Assembly (NCBI RefSeq): GCF_004379255.2 | Contig: NC_056035.1 | Span: 13,955,578 to 14,019,577, forward strand | From: Salvia splendens | Taxonomy: Eukaryota > Streptophyta > Magnoliopsida > Lamiales > Lamiaceae | Reading direction: 5' to 3' | Length of the DNA stretch: 64,000 nt | Shown: in pieces, positions 59,049 to 64,000 of the stretch | How the letters are laid out: every line of letters begins with the position of its first letter | Numbering within the stretch: position 1 is the stretch's first letter | Notes under the pieces: model-generated | What the model was told of the DNA's origin: nothing | The model's input: only the letters and a program-made list of their open reading frames with translations | Databases searched by the model: none | Translations under genes and position numbers: made by a program

Positions 59049-60345
59049 CTACTTTCTGCCACAACTCCTGGCATTATGATCAGTCACTTTATAACACTTT
59101 CCACAACGCCTATAAAGGTTGCTTGCTTTTTCAATTGCTTTCTCTATGCTTGACTTAATCCTGCTTTTCTTGTCACTTGCACCTCCCTTTGTACTAACCA
59201 CATCTGGAGCATGTGCAGTTATTTCTTCAGGTACAACAATACTATATATGCTCTTGATGGAATCATTTTCATCAACCGATGAAGATCCATTAGTGTCATC
59301 AGTAAAAATTTGAGGACCAATACCCGCAAGCAAATTATCCAATGCAATCAGATGATTTTTATTCTTAAAAGCGCGTTGATATAGACCAAAGTAACGTCCA
59401 TGACACCTGTTACCAATCTGTAGCTTGCCATCTTCGTTAGAACCTACAAACATATAACATGTCAATATCCTATATAAATTATATGAACACTAAATCTGTA
59501 ACATGTCAACAGCCTATGTAGTTTATGTAAACACAAAATTGAAATATACTAAACATGAGTGTTTTTGTTAGATACAGAGAATGTCGTCGTCCTATTTGAG
59601 CAACATATGACAAATAAACTGAAATATCTATAGGAAACAGTTCACATACCTTTGATATTTGTGAAAAAAGCCTTCACAAATTTTCTTCTTTTCTTGCATC
59701 TGATTTAGGATCATTTGAACATCTACTTCTTTCAGTTTCTCTTTAATATCACGAGAACAATTCCTAACATCATTCAACGTACACCCAACAACATCATAAC
59801 CACCAAAAAACTCCTTTAATAAGTTGAAAGTTGAAGTAGGACCGATGTTAGCTTTGGTGCAATCTTCAACAAACTTGTGATGAACATCATTCATACTGCG
59901 ACTTCCTTTCATAAATCGGTTATGATCTTTGTCAACCATAGCATGATTGTGTTCCTCAATGAATTGATGCACAAGATAATATTTAACACCACAATCAGGA
60001 AAAAAACTTGAAACTGATCCATGCTCCACATGCACACCTTTTTGTGCCACGTCTGCGTTTCTTCTTTGAAGTTACTTCATCATCATCTGACACGTTCACA
60101 TCCTCAGATATACTTACATCAACATCCAACGGATCAACTGTATGAAAACCTTGTCTGTTGCAAACAACATACTGAAAAAGTAATAACACCACCACTAGAC
60201 CTATTTCCAAATCTTTGACAATCAAAACAAGCCTCTTGAGCATACTTTTCATAAAAGGAAATTCCCTCCTCAAGTGAAGAAAATTTTTGACCTTCATAGG
60301 GCCTCAACTCAGCGTTGCAAATTGGAATAACATATCCTACAACAT
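59049..60345 (-). pseudogene. FAR1/FRS-type MULE protein remnant
   Basis: On the minus strand, RPYEGQKFSSLEEGISFYEKYAQEACF, then VVCNRQGF, KRCACGAWISFKFF, DCGVKYYLVHQF and EEHNHAM form the N-terminal FAR1 zinc-cluster DNA-binding domain. A seven-A run at about 60000-60006 coincides with a frameshift inside it. QMQEKKKICEGFFTNIK then leads to a donor (AAAG|GTATGTG, near 59652), and after TTGTAG at about 59447 GSNEDGKLQ continues. The C-terminal end has a Cys/His knuckle, CGKCYKVTDHNARSC, as in FRS5-like proteins. The transposase catalytic core is missing, so the product cannot catalyse transposition. Confidence 0.75.
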
Positions 60346-60370
60346 AATAGGAAAATATGTCAACAACCTA

Positions 60371-60975
60371 AAACAGATAATGTCAACTAGCACATCTTAA
60401 CTGACCCACACCAGAATCCAGAATCAAAATCTCAAAATAAACAGCACCGACATATCAGACATCCTATCATGGACTCTCAACCCTACCCATAACCCCTTAC
60501 TCCACCAACAAACACCACAGCAGGGGTTCTTCAGCCAGGGGAGGGTGCATTTTGCATACAACTATTTTGTATGTCAACAAAATGTTAGTATAGCTACATA
60601 GAATATTTAACAGGTAACATACATCATGTCAACATATTTGCATTTATGTCAACAGAACATCAATTCAAACCAGAACATAATGTCAACTAGCATATCTTAA
60701 CTGACCCACACCAGAATCAAAATCTCAAAATACGCAGCACCAACACACCAACACCAACATCTTAGACATCCTATCATGGACTGTCAACCCTACCCATAAC
60801 ACCTTCCTCCACCAACAAACACCACAGCAGGGGCTCTTCAGCCAGGGGAGAGTGCATTTTGCATACAACTATTTTGTATGTCAACAAAATGTTAACAAAG
60901 AGTATAACTATATATAATATTTAACATGTAACATACATCATGTCAACAGATTTGCATTTATGTCAACAGAACATC
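60371..60975. repeat. Two-copy tandem duplication inside the MULE (about 300 bp)
   Basis: ATAATGTCAACTAGCA...TCTTAACTGACCCACACCAG recurs 300 bp later at 60671, and both copies run on through ACAAACACCACAGCAGGGG and TATTTTGTATGTCAACAAAA. Differences are point changes and a short insertion. Confidence 0.88.
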
Positions 60976-61377
60976 AATTCAAATATCAACAACTGTGCAT
61001 TTATGTCAACGTAGTATAATTCACCAACAAAGTACAAAAAAGTCATGTTAATGAAAACCAATCCAAATTACCTTCACCATTCGTCAACGTCGACTCAGAA
61101 TAAGATGAAGAATCCATCAGATAACACATTAGGTATTGATTACGAATTGAACTCGAAGCTAAAGATGAAATGGCAAAAAAAACTGATTAGGAACAAATTT
61201 GACTGGGAATCAACAAATAAAGCATAAAAACAGAATCAAAGTCGATAAAATCAACCTAAAAACTTCAGATTCAACCAAACTCCGTCGAATTAGTCATTTT
61301 TTCAAAAATTGATATGCTGAGGAATCGTCGAATCTGAGATCGTTGAAATCATCTGTGTTCTAATTTTCGAATCAATT

Positions 61378-61713
61378 GAATCAGAAAGCGTTGGAATCGC
61401 TCCGCGCTCACCACGAATCGCTCCATCTCGTCCCTGACATACACCGGCAGGTGCCCCTCCGAAACGCCGCCGGAGGAGGAGCGCTTCCGCAGCGACTCCG
61501 ATCTGAGCAGCCACTACTGCGATGAGTCGCCTACTTTGGATAATCTTCTAATGAGCTTCCTCGGTAGACGGTGGCGGAAACGCCTTCCATTGGCTAATTG
61601 GTTGAAGATTTGGTACAGGCGTTGCTTTAATGGAGGAAATTTGGGAATGGAATTGGAGGAAAATTGGGAATGGAATTGGAGTGCTGGAAACCACACGTGT
61701 TTCATTTGTTTCT
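61378..61713 (+). other. Coding-like GC-rich block near the right end of the MULE
   Basis: A frame of about 111 codons without an early ATG reads ALTTNRSISSLTYTGRCPSE, then EEERFRSDSDLSSHYCDESP and TLDNLLMSFLGRRWRKRLP. Balanced composition and much higher GC than its surroundings suggest a second captured host-gene fragment. I do not recognise the source gene. It could also be chance. Confidence 0.3.
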
Positions 61714-61866
61714 AACTTAAATTACCATTATACCCTTTCAGAATAAATTAATTTAAAAATATTTTTTGTGTGGCAAAATCTGGACCACTCATTTAATAAA
61801 AATGCGTGGCTGAGATTGCATCTCATTTCTCAATTAGCTTAAAAAATCTCAATTGATCATGGACCT

Positions 61867-62162
61867 ATATATATATATATAGTTTTGATCCATGCAAAAC
61901 CATTCTTAATACAAAAATGCAGAACCAAGCATACAAAAGTCATTTTTAGGTCATTATAAGCTTATTTTTACGTCATTATAATAAGGATGACATGAAATGA
62001 TCTTAACATGACCTCAAACCCAAAGTTTATAATATGACCTAAAACTGCTTTACAATGACCCTCCGTGTTTTTGTTTAATTATTGACCATTGGATTGTCAA
62101 ATCTCATGGTCAGGATTTGGTCTGGATTTTGTATTGAGATCAAGTTTTGTATTGATCATTTT

Positions 62163-62170
<8 letters not shown>
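61867..62170. mobile_element. TA-flanked MITE (copy 2)
   Basis: TATATAGTTTTGATCCATGC at the left, TATAGGAAAATGATCAATAC reading inward from the right, with the same interior as the MITE at 54.9 kb (TTTAGGTCAT, ATGACCTAAAA, CTCCGTGTTTTTG, ATTATTGACCATT). The two copies are diverged relatives that bracket the MULE. Confidence 0.8.

Positions 62171-62200
<30 letters not shown>
62164..62200. repeat. (TA)n microsatellite
   Basis: About 18 TA units follow the right end of MITE copy 2. Just beyond, GATCAAGATAGAACCATTCT with a duplicated TTCTTAAACGTAGAACCA word looks like the left end of a further, incomplete element of the same style. Confidence 0.85.
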
Positions 62201-62202
<2 letters not shown>

Positions 62203-63378
62203 GATCAAGATAGAACCATTCTTAAACGTAGAACCATTCTTAAACGTAGAACAAATGCCAAACGGAGGTCGTTAGATCTTTTAATCCAATGGTGTTGATT
62301 TGCACAGCAACTTCTCATTACAACCAAAACTATTATTAATGGGTGAATGCAGAGAAGTGAAAAAATAAAGCATGCATGGACTCTTCTTCGTTTCATTCAT
62401 TCTTCCATCAACATGTGAGTTTTTTCACATGTTGAGTCCGGAATGTCGTGAAAACATAGTCTAATATGTATCAAAATAGAAATTGATCATACTAAAAATA
62501 AAAAATTATAATAAGATAAAGATATGGATTTTAGTCATGTCCTCCACGCCACCTTTCTAGGAATAGTTAGAAACTTATGTAATTTAGAAAATTAAAAATT
62601 TGAGTTTTCTTCATAGCAATATATAATATGGATTGATCAACAATCGACAGGTGTGATGATCAGGATGTGGTGAGAATATTATGACGGGCATTTTCTGAGA
62701 TAAACTATCAAAATCATTATTAATCATAAGATATAAAATTTGATGTCTTACCAATTCCCTACTATAAATGATAAGGCAAGGCGTCTCATCCGGACAATTG
62801 CAATCTACCTATTTCTTTTGCCATTTCGATTAGTTTTTTCTATAAAATGAACTATCTATTTTGTATTGACAACATCCATACTTTTAAAATTTTTGTGATG
62901 ATTAAATTTGTAAAAATATTAAATTTTGGCTAAAAGTTGTGAGTAGAGATCTTCTATAAATTGTGCTATGCGTCAAGTTTTTGGCTCCAAAAAACTAACA
63001 CTCATGGAGTATTGATGGTTTTGGATTTAAAGTGATAACTTTGGTTTATTAAATTAATGTATGCTAATGATTATGCTGATAATATTGTCGACTCATAGAC
63101 CGTTTTAATTGAAATTTGCATATCAATACAATTTTTTCTTAACAAAATATAAACACACTATAGAGAATTTAATTTGTACATTGGGTGGATTATAATCGTC
63201 ATTAAAACAATACATTAACAAGTATACTAATCGAAATTGAACCATGATTGAGATATACAACCTATTTTTTTTCTTTCACATTCATGTGGATCCCAATATA
63301 CTACTACTAATAATAACAACAATATTAATAATAGTAACCTTAAAATAGAAGGCAAGAAATGAACTTAAAAAACACCAC
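62201..63378. other. AT-rich intergenic DNA upstream of the AGP gene
   Basis: No gene recognised. The first 150 bp may be a relic of another TA-flanked element. Confidence 0.45.
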
Positions 63379-63387
63379 TATATAAAT
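63379..63387 (+). promoter_or_regulatory. TATA box of the arabinogalactan peptide gene
   Basis: CTATATAAATT lies about 75 bp upstream of the ATG. A start around 63412 would leave a leader of about 50 bases. Confidence 0.65.
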
Positions 63388-63460
63388 TGGGACAATTCCG
63401 CAACATATTCATACCACCATCCATAGTGAAGACATTGTATTCTTCCATTCGAAATTTATA

Positions 63461-63667
63461 ATGGCAAATTTTGGTAAATCCACCTTCCTCTACATGGCTC
63501 TATTTTTGTCCGTCGTCGCTGCATTTTTGTCGGCGACGGCCGCGCAAGATGCTGCACCGGCACCGATACCGGATGCGGTTGCAGGGAACGGCTTTCAACC
63601 TGTAATTTCCTATTTACTTACATTTTCTCCAATTTTATTTTACTTTTTCACTATATTGCTTGCGTAA
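63461..63667 (+). CDS. Arabinogalactan peptide (short classical AGP), 68 aa
   Basis: The 68-residue product has an N-terminal signal peptide (about 1-28, cleaved near ATA-AQD), a mature core of about 15 residues (DAAPAPIPDAVAGNGF) with the Ala-Pro pairs that become hydroxylated and arabinogalactosylated, and a hydrophobic tail (about 48-68) expected to be exchanged for a GPI anchor. It is typical in length and layout for plant AG peptides such as AGP16/20/22. It would sit at the outer face of the plasma membrane or in the wall. A GTAATT donor-like sequence follows the core (GGCTTTCAACCT|GTAATT), so a spliced alternative end cannot be excluded. A poly(A) signal AATAAA lies at 63752-63757. Confidence 0.85.
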   Translation: MANFGKSTFLYMALFLSVVAAFLSATAAQDAAPAPIPDAVAGNGFQPVISYLLTFSPILFYFFTILLA

Positions 63668-64000
63668 ATCGAGTGTGATTTGATATAAATCTTGTATACA
63701 TATTTCTTATGAGTGTGCTTTGTACATTATATTGTCATGTTTTGATGTGTTAATAAAATTCCTTCTCTACATGTTCAATTGTATTGTACTCTATCAGTCG
63801 ACACTTGTAGTGAGAATTCTTACCTAAACCAATAGTATATAAGTAGCCTCAACTTTGGTGTAACAACTTTAAGAAGCATATCTATAAAACCAAGTTTATA
63901 CACAGTATTCAAAGATAAGAAAGCAAGCACAAAAACAAGGATTGTCTATCAAGAAGCAGAGCCTTTAGATTCTTGAATATCAAGCTGATGCTCCGCAACC
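63668..64000. other. 3' UTR of the AGP gene and window edge; possible 3' end of a minus-strand gene
   Basis: After the AGP poly(A) signal no gene is clear. From the window edge the minus strand reads VAEHQLDIQESKGSAS then TGA (stop near 63951), which looks like the polar C-terminus of a protein whose gene lies mostly to the right. With 17 codons this is a hint only. Confidence 0.3.

Larger units (their letters stand above)
55261..61870. mobile_element. 6.6-kb Mutator-like element with FAR1-type and Ulp1-type remnants
   Basis: Left end TATAGGGTCCTGTTAGGTTG and inverted right end TATAGGTCCATGATCAATTG continue inward through AAATGAGATGCAAT(A/C)TCAGCCAC, about 70 bp of imperfect inverted repeat. 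Inside: a captured host-gene fragment (55.4-55.7 kb), a Ulp1/C48 protease relic on the plus strand, two blocks of tandem duplication, a FAR1-type relic on the minus strand, and a second coding-like block near 61.4-61.6 kb. TTGACA/TGTCAA words are dense throughout. The transposase catalytic core is not visible, so the element appears non-autonomous. Confidence 0.82.

Noticed and set aside
1..64000. CRISPR array or bacterial operon structure
   Set aside because: No regularly spaced short repeats with unique spacers; genes are spliced and the repeats are eukaryotic transposons.

Overview
This is a stretch of flowering-plant nuclear DNA. Genes are split by GT-AG introns, intergenic DNA is AT-rich, and there are many Stowaway, PIF/Harbinger, Mutator, hAT, SINE, TRIM and Ty3 elements. 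Gene content (a gar2-related protein, an At5g06940-type LRR receptor pseudokinase, a NEK5-type kinase, an A20/AN1 SAP, an arabinogalactan peptide and a UGT94-like relic) points to a eudicot, perhaps an asterid such as a Lamiales species. That lineage guess is inference only.

Layout. Positions 1-3.8 kb hold no gene, only Stowaway MITEs. A seven-coding-exon gar2-related gene runs at 5.3-8.8 kb (+). At 10.5-13.8 kb two TA-flanked, TTGACA-rich Mutator-like elements lie end to end; the larger carries a decayed Ulp1 protease fragment. A broken UGT94-like glycosyltransferase pseudogene (14.5-15.7 kb, +) converges on the LRR receptor-like pseudokinase gene (16.0-18.7 kb, -). A tandem TRIM retrotransposon with its target duplication lies at 20.9-21.8 kb. 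A PIF/Harbinger element (23.1-33.7 kb) with a broken ORF1 has been split by a 9-kb non-autonomous Ty3-type LTR retrotransposon (24.7-33.7 kb), which itself holds a tRNA-derived SINE. A hAT element follows. The A20/AN1 SAP gene lies at 36.1-38.0 kb (-).

Positions 40.9-48.7 kb are a run of four PIF/Harbinger elements. One has an apparently intact transposase ORF, one has only a broken ORF1, one carries a seven-copy 73-bp array of snRNA-promoter-like motifs, and one is interrupted by a solo LTR. The NEK5-like kinase gene (13 coding exons) is at 50.8-54.4 kb (+). Positions 54.9-62.2 kb are a nest of TA-flanked elements around a 6.6-kb Mutator-like element. That element carries FAR1-type and Ulp1-type remnants and what looks like a captured first exon of a sulfate transporter gene. 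An arabinogalactan peptide gene lies at 63.5 kb.

The host genes are unrelated single-copy-style loci rather than a pathway. The points most worth a second look are: the tandem USE+TATA array at 41.1-41.6 kb; a hairpin plus putative intron of nearly constant length kept in two divergent LTR families; the gene-capturing Mutator element; and loss of the catalytic Asp (HRD to HRN) in both kinase genes of the window.
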